Notes: generated by a model not told the origin, from the sequence alone. A stretch of DNA of 64,000 nucleotides from Chelatococcus sp. HY11 (GCF_018398335.1 NZ_JAHBRX010000001.1:3712001-3776000), one strand, 5' to 3'; shown: positions 38,268-47,949, numbered from the stretch's first letter. Numbers and translations: made by a program.

Positions 38268-40974
38268 GTGATTGGACCTGAACTTCGTGATTATGACGAG
38301 AAAATCGCTTGAACATGTCGACCATGATGCCGCCGTTCTTGAGACAGTCGCGTTCGCTTTGTGTCGTCACGGCTGCGGATACCTCAAATGTGAGCTCGTG
38401 ATCGTCCTGACGCGCCCTTACAACCGCTCGAGCAACGCCATCAACCGCCTGGAGCAAGCCTTCAATTGCAAAGGTCTCTGAGCCTTTGAGACCGAGCTGG
38501 CGCCAACCCTCCCCGGCGGCGAATTGCAAGGGGATGACGCCCATTCCGATGAGGTTCGACCGGTGAATGCGTTCGAAGTTCTCGGCGATGACCGCTCGAA
38601 TGCCCAGCAGTGCGGTACCTTTGGCCGCCCAATCCCGACTTGAACCCATTCCATAGTCGCGGCCCCCCAGAACGATCAGGGGAGTGCTGCGCGCCCTGTA
38701 GATGGCTGCTGCATCGTAGACCGTCCACACATCGCCTTCGGGAAAGACGCGCGCCCACCCGCCTTCGCGTTCCTCAACCAGCAGATTCTTGATTCTGAGA
38801 TTTGCGAACGTCCCGCGCGCCATGACCTCATGGTTGCAGCGACGTCCAACATAGGTGTTGAATTTCGCTTGCGGAATGCCTTTCGCCAGTAGGTACTGTC
38901 CCGCGGCGCTCTCCGAAGGGATCTCCCCACTCGGAGAGATATGGTCGGTGGTAAGGGAGTCACCAAAGACGCCTAGCGCTCGTGCGTCGTCAATACGATC
39001 CGGCAGCCCGGACCGTGCCTGCTCGCGCCCCAAGGCAATGAAGGGGGGTTCGATGAGATATGTCGACTGTTCTTCCCATTGGAAGCGACTGCCGCTCGGT
39101 GCTGCAAGATCGTCCCAAAGCGCGACGCGGTTTGGCTCACCGTAGACCCCGGCGAACAACGCAGGGTCACGAACGATCTCCAGCGACTGGGTGATTTCCG
39201 ATTGGGAGGGCCAAATGTCCGAGAGATAGATGGTGTTGCCGCCGGAACCCGCCCCGAGCGGTTCGCGATCCAGGTCGATGTCGACCCGACCCGCCAATGC
39301 ATATGCGACGACCAAAGGCGGCGACATGATGTAGTTGGCGCGAACCTGACGGTGAATTCTACCCTCGAAGTTTCGGTTTCCCGAAAGTACGGAGGCTGCA
39401 ACGAGATCGGTCTGCGCAATCGTCGCCGACATGGCTGGATGCAGCGGGCCGGATTTCCCGCCGCAGGTGGTGCACCCATATCCAACCACCCCAAAACCAA
39501 TCGCTTCCAGTTTGTTGAGTAGGCCGAGCTCCTCAAGGTAACGCGTGACCACCCTGGATCCGGGCGCTAGCGAGGTTTTCACCCAAGGAGCCGGTAACAA
39601 GCCCGCATTGACCGCTTTCTCTGCGAGAAGCCCGGCAGCGACCATGACTTCGGGGTTTGACGTATTGGTGCATGCGGTAATGGCAGCGATCGCGATGGCG
39701 CCATGTGTGATCGTTGCGGTGCGGCCATCAACCCTAATCTCGGCCTCAAGTGGGGACCTGCATGCAAACCCCCCATCCCTTACGCCGAGCGGCAAGCGCC
39801 TACGAAAATCGTCAGCGACATCCGGAATATCGAGGCGGTCCTGAGGGCGCCGTGGTCCCGCAACGCTGCGCCCGACCGAGCCAAGCTCGATCTCGATCGT
39901 GCGTGCATACAGCGGCTCAGCATGCCCAGGATCAGCAAACAGGTCATTGGCCTTGGAGTATCGTTCGACAAAGTCAGCGTGCGCGGGCGACCTCGTATAG
40001 GTCAGGTACGATATTGTCTCTTGATCGATGGGGAAAAATGCTGCGGTCGCACCGTATTCTGGCGCCATGTTCGACAGTGTCGCACGGGCTGGAACGGGCA
40101 GTTTCGCTACTGCTGCGCCACAATATTCAACGATTGAGCTGACCACGCCTTCTCGCCGGAGGCGCTCCGTCACATGCAGAACCAAGTCGGTCGTCGTCGC
40201 GCCAGATGGCAATTCGCCGTTCAGGCGAACACCCACGAACTCCGGAATGGGGAAGATGTAAGGGACGGCAAGCATCGCCGCTTGAGCCTCGATCCCTCCT
40301 ACACCCCAGCCCAAAACACCGATGGCATTGACCATGGGCGTGTGAGAGTCACCGCCGAGCACGAAGTCGGGGTAGGCGAGCCCAGTCTCAGTCGATCCGA
40401 CTACAGGTGCGATATGCTCGAGATTGATCTGGTGGATGATCCCGGTGCCGGGCGGAAACACGCGAACAGACCTGAAGGCCTGCTGCGCCCATTTCAGGAA
40501 CCGATAGCGCTCGCTATTCCGTTCGAACTCGTGGTGCAGGTTGCGAGAGGCCGCGCCCGGTACCGCGGAGACATCGACCTGCAGCGAATGATCGACGATG
40601 ACATCAACCGGGATACTGGGCTCAATGACGGTTGGATCGGATCCTTCGCGCGCCACCGCATCACGCAACGCCGCCATGTCGAGCAATACGGGTAGCCCGC
40701 TGGAATCCGGTAAGATTACACGGCCGACGTTTAGGGGGGCACTTTCGCCGATATGGTCATTCCAGTGGATCATATGAGCGATGTCGGTCGAGGATACAAC
40801 GTCCGGGCGCAACTGAGAGCCTCTGGCCAGATTCTCCACGAGCACCCGGCACGCGAATGGCAGCTGGCTGGGCCTCACTTTGTAGGGCGCGCAGGCGGAC
40901 GCAACACTTATGTAACTGTAGGACGCGCCGTCGCTACAGCTAAACTGGCCAATGGAAGGGGTTAAATCTCTCAC
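38257..40974 (-). CDS. aconitase (AcnA-type) family hydratase
   Basis: The product is 905 aa, the length of AcnA, starting at GTG 40974 behind AGAGG. The iron-sulfur cysteines are in ITACTNTSNP (about 433) and GYGCTTCGGKSG (about 499 and 502). Substrate-binding segments LGGDSHTPM and GRDYGMGSSRDW are kept. Placed inside a catabolic operon far from TCA genes, it is more likely a dedicated hydratase (for example of a substituted maleate) than the housekeeping enzyme. Use of a 2-methylcitrate intermediate is possible, but no methylcitrate synthase is present. Confidence 0.85.
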   Translation of the reverse strand: MRDLTPSIGQFSCSDGASYSYISVASACAPYKVRPSQLPFACRVLVENLARGSQLRPDVVSSTDIAHMIHWNDHIGESAPLNVGRVILPDSSGLPVLLDMAALRDAVAREGSDPTVIEPSIPVDVIVDHSLQVDVSAVPGAASRNLHHEFERNSERYRFLKWAQQAFRSVRVFPPGTGIIHQINLEHIAPVVGSTETGLAYPDFVLGGDSHTPMVNAIGVLGWGVGGIEAQAAMLAVPYIFPIPEFVGVRLNGELPSGATTTDLVLHVTERLRREGVVSSIVEYCGAAVAKLPVPARATLSNMAPEYGATAAFFPIDQETISYLTYTRSPAHADFVERYSKANDLFADPGHAEPLYARTIEIELGSVGRSVAGPRRPQDRLDIPDVADDFRRRLPLGVRDGGFACRSPLEAEIRVDGRTATITHGAIAIAAITACTNTSNPEVMVAAGLLAEKAVNAGLLPAPWVKTSLAPGSRVVTRYLEELGLLNKLEAIGFGVVGYGCTTCGGKSGPLHPAMSATIAQTDLVAASVLSGNRNFEGRIHRQVRANYIMSPPLVVAYALAGRVDIDLDREPLGAGSGGNTIYLSDIWPSQSEITQSLEIVRDPALFAGVYGEPNRVALWDDLAAPSGSRFQWEEQSTYLIEPPFIALGREQARSGLPDRIDDARALGVFGDSLTTDHISPSGEIPSESAAGQYLLAKGIPQAKFNTYVGRRCNHEVMARGTFANLRIKNLLVEEREGGWARVFPEGDVWTVYDAAAIYRARSTPLIVLGGRDYGMGSSRDWAAKGTALLGIRAVIAENFERIHRSNLIGMGVIPLQFAAGEGWRQLGLKGSETFAIEGLLQAVDGVARAVVRARQDDHELTFEVSAAVTTQSERDCLKNGGIMVDMFKRFSRHNHEVQVQSHEL

Positions 40975-41059
40975 GTCCGCCTCTCGGCATACGAATATCT
41001 TCGAATGGAGTGTCCGCTCAGCACAATCCGGGCTTCACAGACTGCGCTGCCTACGACGT

Positions 41060-42352
41060 TTACTTCTGTTCAGCCGATGTCTTTGCGTGAGGGTCGAATG
41101 CTGGCACCGGAATGCCGCGGTCGGCGAACTTCGCGCGCCGCTCTTCATTGAGCGCAGCTGAGCGTTTGCCCGGGGCAAGAATTGGCGCAATTTCTTCCCT
41201 CTTGAGTTCACGCATCTTCTTTTTGCGTGCAAGCGCGGCCTGGATGTAAGGGGTGAGCTCCTTCTGCTTCCTGGCCTGCCGCTCTGCTTCGCGGGCGTGG
41301 AACTCGGGCATGACAGCCTCCGCGAACAGCGTCAGCGAGTCGCAGATGTGCTCATGCTTATTCGCTCCCGCCTGCTGGACAAAAATGAGCTGATCAACGC
41401 CGCATTTTTCGTAGCGGAGAAGATAGTCCCGTATTTGCTCTGGCGATCCGATACCGCCGGCCCCCGCGTTGCCGGGCAGGGTGTCCTTGACGGATTCGAA
41501 GCCGCTCCAGATGTCTGAATGACCGGGAACCATCTCGCCGAAGCTGCTGACGTACCCCAGGGAGTATCCAAAGAACTTGAACCCATCGAGGCCGCGACGC
41601 TCCGCTTCCTGCGGATCCGAATGGCACATCATGCCGCCGACCAGGGCGATGTTCGGATTCACGACATGAGAGATCGGAACGCACTCTTCCGACTTGATGA
41701 TGTCGTAGTACTCTTCAACCCACTTAGCTGCCATTTCGGGCTCTACGAACGCAAACGCGAGCGCCCCGAGGCCATTTCGCGCCGCGCGGTGGATCGTTTC
41801 TCTTTTCGAACAAGCAACCCACATCGGCGGATGAGGTCGCTGAACCGGCTTTGGCACGATGTTGCGGACCGGCATGTCGAAGAACTGGCCCTGAAAGCCA
41901 GGATACGGCGACAGCGCGACCATATTGGCCGATTGCTCGGTCGCTTCAGTCCACATGGCCGTCTTATCCGCGGGATCGACGCCGAAGCCCTCGAGCTCGA
42001 TGATCGAAGCGGATTCCCCCGTACCCCATTCGACACGGCCCTTGGAGAGCAAATCCAGCGTTGCAATTCGCTCCGCAACGCGTGCCGGATGCGTATATTT
42101 CGGTGGCATCAAGGCGATGCCGTGACCCAGTCGCATCCGCTTGGTGCGCTGAGAAACAGCGCCAAGGAAAACTTCCGGAGCCGAGGAGTGCGAATATTCC
42201 TCCAAGAAATGATGCTCAGCCACCCACAGCATATCGAAGTTCAGCCGATCGGCGAGCTCAATCTGATCCAACGCATCTTGAAAGAGTTTAAGCTCATCTC
42301 CTTCATTCCACGGTTTCGGAAACTGATGTTCGTAGAACAATCCGAATTGCAT
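41060..42352 (-). CDS. LLM class flavin-dependent monooxygenase (operon 1)
   Basis: The product is a 430-aa luciferase-like protein from ATG 42352 with GGAG upstream. The TIM-barrel signatures are MQFGLFYEHQF, LWVAEHHF (His of the active site), GHGIALMPPKYTHPARVAER and GRVEWGTGESAS. The last 90 residues are a charged tail, longer than most relatives. It would use reduced FMN from the reductase encoded nearby at 47246-47839. The substrate is probably the N-heterocycle imported by this locus. Confidence 0.87.
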   Translation of the reverse strand: MQFGLFYEHQFPKPWNEGDELKLFQDALDQIELADRLNFDMLWVAEHHFLEEYSHSSAPEVFLGAVSQRTKRMRLGHGIALMPPKYTHPARVAERIATLDLLSKGRVEWGTGESASIIELEGFGVDPADKTAMWTEATEQSANMVALSPYPGFQGQFFDMPVRNIVPKPVQRPHPPMWVACSKRETIHRAARNGLGALAFAFVEPEMAAKWVEEYYDIIKSEECVPISHVVNPNIALVGGMMCHSDPQEAERRGLDGFKFFGYSLGYVSSFGEMVPGHSDIWSGFESVKDTLPGNAGAGGIGSPEQIRDYLLRYEKCGVDQLIFVQQAGANKHEHICDSLTLFAEAVMPEFHAREAERQARKQKELTPYIQAALARKKKMRELKREEIAPILAPGKRSAALNEERRAKFADRGIPVPAFDPHAKTSAEQK

Positions 42353-42423
42353 TGGCTAAACTCCGTGTACAAAATGAATGTTGGGCGGTCGGATGTGTTA
42401 TGTTCGGACGCGACCAGGGGCGA

Positions 42424-43824
42424 CTACTGCAGTGCGAGAACAGGGAGCTTCCAGCCAAACAGTGTCTCCACCGTTCGTCCCGCCCTAAGTACCCGAGCCT
42501 CTTTGAAGTATGGGCCGACAAACTGCACCGAAAGCGGCAGTCCGTTCGAGGCCAATCCCACAGGCACGCTCATTGCTGGGTGGCCGCTTAAGCTGAACGG
42601 GTAAGCTTGGATCACCGATGGTGCGGTGAACGGGTCTGGCATCGAGTCTAGACGCGGTGCCGGTGCAACGCTGCAGGCGGTCAGGATGAGATCGTATTGA
42701 TTGAAAGTATCGTCGACGGCCCGCGCCAGCTCCCGCCGCAGGCGTAGCGCCTGGATGTAGTCGGCTGCGGTGAGCGAGGCTCCGAGCATGATGCGCTGCA
42801 TGGCCAGCGAGCTATAGTCGGCAGCCCGTGTCCGCATGTTTTCTTCATGAACTGAGAACGCCTCAGCCGTGAGGATGACACGACCGCACGTGCTGAAGAG
42901 AGGATAGTCCGGCATTGCGATATCCTCAACCGTCGCGCCTGCCGCGCGCAAGGCGTCCTCGACCTGCGTGATTGCGGCCAGAGCCTCTGTCGATATGCCT
43001 TGCGCTTTTTCGAAGAAGGCTCGAGGAACGCCGATCTTTAACCTAGCCACTCCCCCATTCAGTTCAGCCAGGTAATCTTCCACTGGCACGTCTGCGCTCG
43101 AAGGATCCCGAGGATCATGGCCCGCCAACACCTGTAGCGCGATCGCCGCTTCGGTCACACTCGCCGCCAGTGGACCACAATGATCCATCGAGTAGGCAAG
43201 CGGGTAGGCGCCGCGCGTGCTGACCCTGCCGAAGGTTGGCTTCACTCCGGCAAGCCCGCACAGAGCCGCCGGCCCCCTGATGGAACCACCTGTGTCAGTT
43301 CCGATCGCAAAGCGAACCATCCCTGATGAAACGGCGACAGCGGAGCCCGATGATGAGCCGCCCGTCATGTGCTCGGTGTTCCATGGGTTCAGCGGAGCAG
43401 GGAATGGGAGATCGTCCGTGGGCCCGCCAAATGCGAATTCGTCCGTGGCTAACTTTCCCATGAGCACTCCGCCGGCATTCGACAAGCGGGCGACGACTGC
43501 AGAATCCTCGGCCGGTATATTGTCCAGCAGGATCTTGCTATGACACGTCGTTCGGATCCCCTCGGTGTCGAAGACGTCCTTTACCGCATAGGGGATGCCG
43601 TGCAGCGGCCCACGGTCGACCCCCGCAGCGAGTTCGTCATCGGCTCGCTTTGCATCCGCAAGCGCCTTCTCTTCTGTAACCGTAATGAAGGCATGCAGCG
43701 TAGGGTTATACTCGCTAATGTGACGAAGGGCGGATCGGGTGAGTTCCTGAGACGAAATCTCACGAGAGCGGATCGATCGCCCCGCCTGCTCTATGCTCAG
43801 CTCTCTATACGTGGCGTCCTTCAT
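42424..43824 (-). CDS. amidase signature enzyme (AtzE/GatA-like)
   Basis: The product is 466 aa. The Ser-cisSer-Lys triad is visible: Lys in GIPYAVKDVFDT (about 80), Ser in GGSSSGSAVAVS (about 155) and the nucleophile in DTGGSIRGPAALCG (about 178). It hydrolyses a linear amide to a carboxylate and ammonia. Its ATG overlaps the stop of a 62-aa AtzG-like gene, as in the atzG-atzE pairs of cyanuric-acid pathways. It probably forms a complex with that small protein. Confidence 0.88.
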   Translation of the reverse strand: MKDATYRELSIEQAGRSIRSREISSQELTRSALRHISEYNPTLHAFITVTEEKALADAKRADDELAAGVDRGPLHGIPYAVKDVFDTEGIRTTCHSKILLDNIPAEDSAVVARLSNAGGVLMGKLATDEFAFGGPTDDLPFPAPLNPWNTEHMTGGSSSGSAVAVSSGMVRFAIGTDTGGSIRGPAALCGLAGVKPTFGRVSTRGAYPLAYSMDHCGPLAASVTEAAIALQVLAGHDPRDPSSADVPVEDYLAELNGGVARLKIGVPRAFFEKAQGISTEALAAITQVEDALRAAGATVEDIAMPDYPLFSTCGRVILTAEAFSVHEENMRTRAADYSSLAMQRIMLGASLTAADYIQALRLRRELARAVDDTFNQYDLILTACSVAPAPRLDSMPDPFTAPSVIQAYPFSLSGHPAMSVPVGLASNGLPLSVQFVGPYFKEARVLRAGRTVETLFGWKLPVLALQ

Positions 43825-44009
43825 GATAATCTCCGCACATCCACGCTAAAAACCGAACATGGAGCAGAAGATGGCTTCCGCTTCTGCCGCAAGAGTGCGA
43901 CGCGTTTTCTTAGATCCTCATACCCAGCAATCATCGCCTCTCTGCGGTCAGCGGACACAGACAAGCCCGCACGAGCAAGAAAAGCGTCGAATTCCGTGGC
44001 GACATTCAT
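43821..44009 (-). CDS. AtzG-like small subunit of amidase
   Basis: The product is 62 aa from ATG 44009 with GGAG upstream; a further ATG at 44075 would add 22 residues. The sequence is helical and charged (EFDAFLARAGLSVSADRRE, then GYEDLRKRVALLRQ). Length, character and the ATGA overlap with the amidase match AtzG/DUF4089, GatC-like proteins that complex with AtzE-type amidases. It is the first gene of the leftward seven-gene operon. Family assignment rests on context and pattern, not on a search. Confidence 0.65.
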   Translation of the reverse strand: MNVATEFDAFLARAGLSVSADRREAMIAGYEDLRKRVALLRQKRKPSSAPCSVFSVDVRRLS

Positions 44010-44132
44010 CGGTGACACTCCGGATTTATGCCCGCCACGCACGAACATATCAAGAACATAGCATAATGTGTTCATACTTTACGAGCGAGGCCGACACAAT
44101 TCTCGTAGAGTCTCGCTATTTGGCAGTCAAGA

Positions 44133-44142
44133 GTGTTGACAC
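44133..44142 (+). promoter_or_regulatory. putative GntR/FCD operator A (GTGTTGACAC) between divergent operons
   Basis: GTGT-TG-ACAC is a dyad with 4-bp arms. It lies between the AtzG-like operon (left, 124 bp away) and the solute-binding protein gene (right). TTGACA within it can serve as a -35 element, with TACAGT 18 bp downstream as a weak -10. The same 10 bases appear at 47950 (inverted) and 48787, beside the GntR gene. The regulator is assigned by proximity. Confidence 0.65.
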
Positions 44143-44278
44143 ATTTTTAGAGGTTGAACTACAGTCGCAGCGTTGATTGAGCCCAATAAACTTTGGGGTG
44201 CCCGCCTCGATAAACCGCTGCGGCGGACCTGCGCAGAGGCCTGGAAGCACTGACCTGACCAAAATGAGGGGACGAAGA

Positions 44279-45334
44279 ATGACCACTAAATCGGGTCCGT
44301 ACATGTCTAATCTTACGCGCCGCGCGGCGCTCCTCGGAGGCTCGGGCCTAGTCGCTTCGGCCGCGCTTCCACAGGCGCCGAAGGCGCAGGAGCAGGCGCC
44401 GATCACCGTCACCTGCTACGGTGGCGCGTTTGAAAAAACGGTTCGCGAGAAAATCATTCCACGCTTCGAGGCCGAGCACCCCTATAAGATCAGGCTCGTC
44501 GTTACGGATGATGCAGACATTGTCGCGAAGTTGGTTGTTGCGCGGGGAAAGCCACCCTTTGATGCGATCATGATCAATCATGAGACCGCGATCATGCTCA
44601 ATGAAGCCGGCCTTCTGCTCGGCGATCAGAGCTCGAAACTGTCGCATGCCGGCGAAATCTACGAGAGCATGATGCCGCCGAAATGCGAAGTGTATGGCAC
44701 TACGATCTACAAGTTCGACCTTGTCTATCGCAAAGTCGCCTTCGAATCCCCTCCGACCTCTTGGCGGGATCTGTGGCGTCCCGGTCTGGCGGTAGGCGTC
44801 CCGTACGTCGGCCAACCGTACGGGTTGACGTTCCTCTACCTAGCAGCCGTACTCAACGGTGGAAGCGCCACAAATCTCAATCCCGGCTTCGCGGCAATCA
44901 GGCGCCTGCCAAAATTCAAGATCTACAACAATGTCGGACAAGGCCTTCAACTGTTCCAGCAGCAGGAGATCGATGCCGCGTTCTACTATGCCCATCGGGG
45001 CGAGCAGCTTATCGCGCTCGGCTTGCCGGTTGCGCGCGCCCAACCCCACGAAGGGGTCTATGCCCAGAGGACAGGGACTCAGATCCCAAAGGGGACGCGA
45101 AATCTCGCTGGAGCCCTCGCGTGGACGGACTTCACGCTGTCAGCCGGCTACCAGGCGCCGCTCGTCGAGCAATTCTACAGCCCGGCCAACAAGACGGTTG
45201 CTATTCCTGCCGACAAGACCGCGAACTTCACGTTCGGTGATGAAGCCGTCGCGCAGCTTCTGGATCCGCCGTGGCACGATCTCATGCCGCAGCGCGATGC
45301 GCTGCTCGATCAATGGCGAAAGGAAATTGGGTGA
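44279..45334 (+). CDS. ABC transporter substrate-binding protein (PotD-like, Tat signal)
   Basis: The product is 351 aa from ATG 44279; an upstream frame extension is not supported. The N-terminus has a twin-arginine signal (LTRRAALLGGSGLVASAA). The mature part follows the PotD/iron-binding fold (ITVTCYGGAFEKTVREKI, DAIMINHETAIMLNEAG, PTSWRDLWRPGLAVGV). It should deliver the locus substrate to the permease/ATPase set encoded at 50726-53477, although it is in a separate transcript. Both transcripts carry the same operator. Confidence 0.88.
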   Translation: MTTKSGPYMSNLTRRAALLGGSGLVASAALPQAPKAQEQAPITVTCYGGAFEKTVREKIIPRFEAEHPYKIRLVVTDDADIVAKLVVARGKPPFDAIMINHETAIMLNEAGLLLGDQSSKLSHAGEIYESMMPPKCEVYGTTIYKFDLVYRKVAFESPPTSWRDLWRPGLAVGVPYVGQPYGLTFLYLAAVLNGGSATNLNPGFAAIRRLPKFKIYNNVGQGLQLFQQQEIDAAFYYAHRGEQLIALGLPVARAQPHEGVYAQRTGTQIPKGTRNLAGALAWTDFTLSAGYQAPLVEQFYSPANKTVAIPADKTANFTFGDEAVAQLLDPPWHDLMPQRDALLDQWRKEIG

Positions 45335-46377
45335 CCTCTATGAGATTGGGTTTCTGGACGCCGCTGCCCCATATCGTGCAGTCGGAGCCGGCAATCGAGG
45401 CTGCTGTCCAGGCAGCCTCGAAGCGAGGTTTGGGCCAAACCGATGAGTTGCTTAGTTTCACGCGGCAAGCGGTCAAAGAAGCCGAGGCGTACGGATTTGA
45501 CGTGACACTCGTTGCCGAACGTTGGCTTGGCCCTGATCACGCGTCCTGGATCCTGGCCACGGCTCTCGCTTGCGCGACAAGCAGAATGGAGATCATGGTC
45601 GCGACCCATCCGGGCATACTCGCCCCCCAGGCCGTTGCAAAGATGGGCGCAACGCTCGATCGCATCAGTGGCGGCCGCTTCAGCATGAATATCGTCAACG
45701 GCTGGTGGCCCGAGGAATTGAATGTCTTCGGCAATGGCGCCTGGCTTGAAGATCCCGGGCAGCGGTACAAGCGCATGGATGAGTTTGTCCGCGCGATTCG
45801 CGCGCTTTGGACGGAGGAGGCTCCGTTGCTCCAAGGGGAGTATTTCACGTTGGATGGGACCGAACTTCCGTTGAAGCCCGTTCGCTCACCATCTCCTCCG
45901 ATCTATGCTGCCAGCCGGTCGGAACCAGGCAAGAACACAATTGCGGAATTCTGTGACTGCTGGTTCGTCGAGTATGATACGGATTTCCGAAAATACGAAG
46001 GCAACCTTGGGAAGATCCGCGTGGATATCGCGGAAATGCGGGATCGTGCTGCTAAATTCGGTCGCACTCTGCAGTTTGGAATGAGCGCTCACGTCATTTG
46101 CGCGGATGACGCTACCGACGCGGTTCGGCAGGCCGTTGAGCTCGAAGAGTATGGCGCCCGAAACCGAGTCGCGCTGACCTCGGCAAAGGCGCTGGGTGCC
46201 GGCCTGCTTGGAACTGCCGAAACGGTAGCCGAGCGGATCGATACATATGCTGAGATTGGGATCGACCTTATCATGCTTCGCTTCCACCCTACGCTCGACG
46301 GTCTGCGGCGCTTTGGTACTGAGGTCATGCCCAAGGTCAGATCTCTCAACCGAGTGCCGGTCGACGCGGTGGTTTGA
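45331..46377 (+). CDS. LLM class flavin-dependent monooxygenase (operon 2)
   Basis: The product is 348 aa from GTG 45331, which overlaps the stop of the binding-protein gene (GTGA) and has AAGGAA upstream; ATG 45340 is an alternative. Luciferase-like signatures are MRLGFWTPLPHI, VTLVAERWLGPDHA, ATHPGILAPQAVAKMGATLD, and NIVNGWWPEELNVFG, close in style to RutA and sulfone/sulfonate monooxygenases. Two LLM enzymes in one locus suggest two successive oxidations or a two-subunit enzyme. FMNH2 would come from the adjacent reductase. Confidence 0.88.
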   Translation: MTSMRLGFWTPLPHIVQSEPAIEAAVQAASKRGLGQTDELLSFTRQAVKEAEAYGFDVTLVAERWLGPDHASWILATALACATSRMEIMVATHPGILAPQAVAKMGATLDRISGGRFSMNIVNGWWPEELNVFGNGAWLEDPGQRYKRMDEFVRAIRALWTEEAPLLQGEYFTLDGTELPLKPVRSPSPPIYAASRSEPGKNTIAEFCDCWFVEYDTDFRKYEGNLGKIRVDIAEMRDRAAKFGRTLQFGMSAHVICADDATDAVRQAVELEEYGARNRVALTSAKALGAGLLGTAETVAERIDTYAEIGIDLIMLRFHPTLDGLRRFGTEVMPKVRSLNRVPVDAVV

Positions 46378-46477
46378 CTGGCGGTTTGAGTGGCCAGGAT
46401 GGTGGCGCTCGATGAAAAATATCGTCTTCGCTTGCCTAACGTGAAGCGCCTCACGGCGGCTACATGCCCTTACAAAC

Positions 46478-46503
46478 AAAAACCCCGGCTTTGCCGGGGT
46501 TTT
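46478..46503. terminator. bidirectional rho-independent terminator
   Basis: AAAACCCCGGC-TTT-GCCGGGGTTTT is a perfect stem with A/T tracts on both sides. It lies between the ends of the rightward LLM gene and the leftward ribB, so it can stop both transcripts. Confidence 0.92.
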
Positions 46504-46533
46504 CCGCGATTGGCCGAAGACCAGGAAGCCCGG

Positions 46534-47217
46534 CTAAAACTGCCCGCACTCACCGATGACGACCAGAATGTCGGATATCGACACGATTACCATACCATTC
46601 CTCGTCGCAGAGCGATCCAAATCGTCGCCGCGAGCCATCGTGCCATCAGGATTGGTGATCTCGCAGAGAACGCCAGCGTCGCGTAGGCCAGCCAACCGCA
46701 TCAACTCGAGTGTGGCCTCGGTGTGTCCCTGCCGGCCATGCAGGCCTTCGGGATGGCTCTTGAGCGGAAATACATGCCCTGGGCGGACGAGATCGTTCGC
46801 CTCCGCGTCGATAGCAACAGCAGCCTGAATAGTCCTCACACGGTCCGCGGCCGAGACGCCGGACGACACACCATGCCTGGCCTCGATAGAGACAGTGAAG
46901 CCCGTGCCGAACTTCGATTGATTATCCTGGACCATGGGGGGAAGTTCGAGTTGGAGTGCGCGCGCGTCACTGATAACCAGACAAACAATCCCGGATCCCT
47001 CTCTGATCATCAGCGCCATTTGCTCTATGGTCAGGTTCTCTGCGGAAAAGACGAAATCGCCTTCGTTTTCGCGATCCTCGCTGTCGGTTACGATTACCCC
47101 CTTGCCGGCGCGAAGATCAGCAACAGCGCGCGCTACGCGAAGAGAAGCCGACACGAGTTTACTGGCTTCGGCGACTTCAGCCCCGGCGACTGGAGGGGTT
47201 GGGACGAGAATATTCAT
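46534..47217 (-). CDS. ribB: 3,4-dihydroxy-2-butanone-4-phosphate synthase
   Basis: The product is 227 aa, RibB alone without the GTP cyclohydrolase II domain. Motifs are IVTDSEDRENEGDFV (acidic loop), RPGHVFPL and GHTEATLELMRLAGL. It makes the four-carbon unit of riboflavin from ribulose 5-phosphate. Placed downstream of an FMN reductase and under the same putative operator, it looks like a dedicated boost of FMN supply for the two LLM monooxygenases rather than the housekeeping copy. The gap to the reductase gene is 28 bp. Confidence 0.9.
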   Translation of the reverse strand: MNILVPTPPVAGAEVAEASKLVSASLRVARAVADLRAGKGVIVTDSEDRENEGDFVFSAENLTIEQMALMIREGSGIVCLVISDARALQLELPPMVQDNQSKFGTGFTVSIEARHGVSSGVSAADRVRTIQAAVAIDAEANDLVRPGHVFPLKSHPEGLHGRQGHTEATLELMRLAGLRDAGVLCEITNPDGTMARGDDLDRSATRNGMVIVSISDILVVIGECGQF

Positions 47218-47245
47218 GGCGTATCCGTCGATGCTCAGGAGTCAT

Positions 47246-47839
47246 TCAAGCCGCGATCGTGCTTTCGGGCGGCTTTGACTTCCCGAAGCGCGCGAAGGTC
47301 ACGACCTGCTCAGCCAGAATGTGCAACTGAGCGCGGGTGTTGGGGTCGATGCAATTGCCTTCCTGATCGAACGCTCTGACGGCAACCGTATTGATGCCCA
47401 CTCCGAGTGGAGTGGGCCAGCCCCGGAGGGCGTGCACGATCGAACGCAGGGACGTCAGCGTTGTGCCGACGGCTTGCCAGCCCGCGGCGCAGACGATGCA
47501 CCCCACGCTGCGGTGCTCAAGATAGACACGCGTGTCCTCACGCATGTCCTCGGTATAGTCCAACGCGTTCTTCAGCATTCCGGATATGCCGCCGTGATAT
47601 CCCGGAGACGCTAGAATAACGCCGTCAGCCGCACGCAAAGCGGCGATGAGTTCAAGCGCTTCGGAGCTGCGCTTCGCTGATTCTGGCGCATACATCGGCA
47701 TGTTCAACAGTGCTCCGTCGAACATCTGGACTTTTGCCCCGAGCTTGGCGGCCTCCGCCAATGCGAACCGCGCAGCGTTCTCGGACGACGATCCGACCCG
47801 CGTGGTCCCTCCAAGAGCCACAATGGAAACGTGAGACAT
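47246..47839 (-). CDS. NAD(P)H-dependent FMN reductase
   Basis: The product is 197 aa from ATG 47839; a frame extension upstream is not supported. Flavodoxin-like signatures are VALGGTTRVGSSSENAARFAL near the N-terminus (in part: GGTTRVGSSSENA) and VILASPGYHGGISGMLKNAL for the isoalloxazine loop. It should provide reduced FMN to the LLM monooxygenases. It is the first gene of a two-gene operon with ribB, with operator B about 110 bp upstream. Confidence 0.88.
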   Translation of the reverse strand: MSHVSIVALGGTTRVGSSSENAARFALAEAAKLGAKVQMFDGALLNMPMYAPESAKRSSEALELIAALRAADGVILASPGYHGGISGMLKNALDYTEDMREDTRVYLEHRSVGCIVCAAGWQAVGTTLTSLRSIVHALRGWPTPLGVGINTVAVRAFDQEGNCIDPNTRAQLHILAEQVVTFARFGKSKPPESTIAA

Positions 47840-47949
47840 CCTAGATCCCTTTTGGCCATTGATTTGCGGGCGCGGCCCGTTGCAAAAGCAGCGGGTGGCT
47901 GCTGCCAATCACCCACGCCAGGGGCGCAGGATCGGACGCTGAGGCCTAA

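Noticed and set aside
47218-47245. FMN riboswitch before ribB
   Set aside because: Only 28 bp separate it from the upstream gene and no RFN-element motifs are visible.
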